From a virus: a stretch of 50,859 nucleotides of DNA. A program made the position numbers and the translations under genes. Shown here in pieces: positions 50,417 to 50,859 of the stretch (positions within the stretch are counted from its first letter, which is position 1; each line of letters opens with the position of its first letter). The DNA lies in the IMG/VR virus record IMGVR_UViG_3300045141_000192, positions 1-50,859 of that record, one strand, 5' to 3'. The notes under the pieces were generated by a model. It did no database searches. It saw only the letters and a list, made by a program, of their open reading frames with translations, and was not told the origin of the DNA.

Positions 50417-50751
50417 ACCATGCGTGCCCAGCATGCGGTACCACCACCACTAGCCCCGGTCGCTGCCGCTCGTGCCGACGCCCCGAGAACCAACGCAAGA
50501 ACCAACGCCCCACCGCCACCGTCTACCAGACCAAGCGATGGCGCGACCTCCGAGCATTCGTCCTACTCCGCGATGGCTACCGCTGCCAGCAGTGTGGTGC
50601 CTACCCCGCCAACCACGCCGGCCACGTCGTGCCCTTCACCAACAGCGCAGACCCACGAGCATGGGACACCACCAACGTGCAGTGCCAGTGCGCCACATGC
50701 AACGGACGCGAAGCCGATACCCGTCGTCATCCACAGGCGTACGCCGTATGA
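50413..50751 (+). CDS. Packaging-associated HNH endonuclease
   Basis: A 112-residue protein: N-terminal zinc pairs (CPACG...CRSCR), then TKRWRDLRAFVLLRDGYRCQ, QCGAYPANHAGHVVPFTNSA, WDTTNVQCQCATCNGREADT. This is the short HNH seen immediately upstream of terminase genes in many cos phages, where it works with the large terminase in DNA cutting. Across the join it sits about 165 bases from the small subunit gene. GTG 50413 overlaps the previous stop. Confidence 0.82.
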   Translation: MNHACPACGTTTTSPGRCRSCRRPENQRKNQRPTATVYQTKRWRDLRAFVLLRDGYRCQQCGAYPANHAGHVVPFTNSADPRAWDTTNVQCQCATCNGREADTRRHPQAYAV

Positions 50752-50812
50752 CTATGCACCCAATCATTCATCGACCTCATGGGGGGGTGGGTGCCCGACG
50801 GAACACGCCGAG
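50752..50812. other. Noncoding gap before terminase, candidate cos region
   Basis: Between the HNH gene and the terminase (continuing through 1-59) there is no gene. It contains a run of seven G (50781-50787) in CATGGGGGGGTGGG. Cohesive ends of HNH-type phages usually map here, but no cut site can be fixed by eye. Confidence 0.35.
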
Positions 50813-50859
50813 CGAAAAACCCGTGTGCCAACTCGTTTGGTACGGATTTGCTCAAACGG
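50813..50859. repeat. Right copy of 47-bp terminal direct repeat
   Basis: Matches 1-47 with a single difference (G at 50839 versus T at 27). Confidence 0.9.

Noticed and set aside
1-50859. CRISPR arrays, tRNA or rRNA genes
   Set aside because: No regularly spaced repeats and no cloverleaf-like or rRNA-like sequence was noticed on reading; tRNAscan would be needed to exclude a tRNA formally.

Overview
This window appears to be one essentially complete genome of a temperate siphovirus. A 47-base direct repeat, with one mismatch, links its first and last bases. The gene set is terminase, HK97-type capsid, connector, tail tube, tape measure, tail tip, lysis genes, a repressor/cro-like switch, RecT, tyrosine integrase, DNA methyltransferase and many HNH endonucleases. 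The DNA is GC-rich. Most genes on the + strand overlap their neighbour by 4 bases (ATGA or GTGA), GTG starts are common, and the two switch promoters seem to make leaderless mRNAs. Together with several small families common in actinophages (FDxHR zinc fingers, XF1762-like and DUF5662-like proteins), this suggests a high-GC Gram-positive host, probably actinobacterial. The host is inferred, not shown.

Layout. 1-6.2 kb: small and large terminase, a small membrane protein, portal, prohead protease and major capsid protein. 6.2-9.9 kb: an HNH gene, then two glycosyltransferases and an NAD-dependent sugar epimerase/dehydratase. 9.9-14.9 kb: a receptor-binding cassette (collagen-like fibre, second fibre, beta-helix tailspike with an embedded carbohydrate-binding module, BppU-like protein) lying unusually between capsid and connector genes. 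14.9-18.0 kb: connector and tail-completion proteins, tail terminator, major tail protein and frameshifted tail assembly chaperones. 18.0-27.7 kb: tape measure and tail tip, including a 1430-residue protein with a GH26-like hydrolase domain. 27.7-30.9 kb: lysis (coiled-coil membrane protein, NlpC/P60-like and papain-like peptidases, two holin-like proteins). 30.9-31.7 kb: immunity region with divergent XRE regulators, operators and promoters. 31.7-38.5 kb: early genes, including RecT with an HNH gene inserted at its 3' end. 38.5-40.0 kb: excisionase-like gene facing the integrase. 40.3-50.75 kb: mostly tiny zinc-ribbon or unknown proteins, an interrupted C5-cytosine methyltransferase overlapping an HNH frame, an Rpf-like secreted enzyme, a replication-initiation-like protein and further HNH genes, the last just upstream of the terminase across the genome join.

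The points most worth attention are: (i) recT carries a recoded 3' end followed by a homing-type HNH gene and then a relic of the original 3' end; (ii) the methyltransferase overlaps a second apparently meaningful frame that begins with an HNH domain, and has an in-frame stop beside its catalytic Pro-Cys; (iii) two tail hydrolase/adhesin proteins each show a whole domain nested inside another; (iv) a compact switch has predicted leaderless transcripts in both directions; (v) there are about eight HNH genes in 51 kb. All functional assignments come from motifs and recall of families, without database searches.
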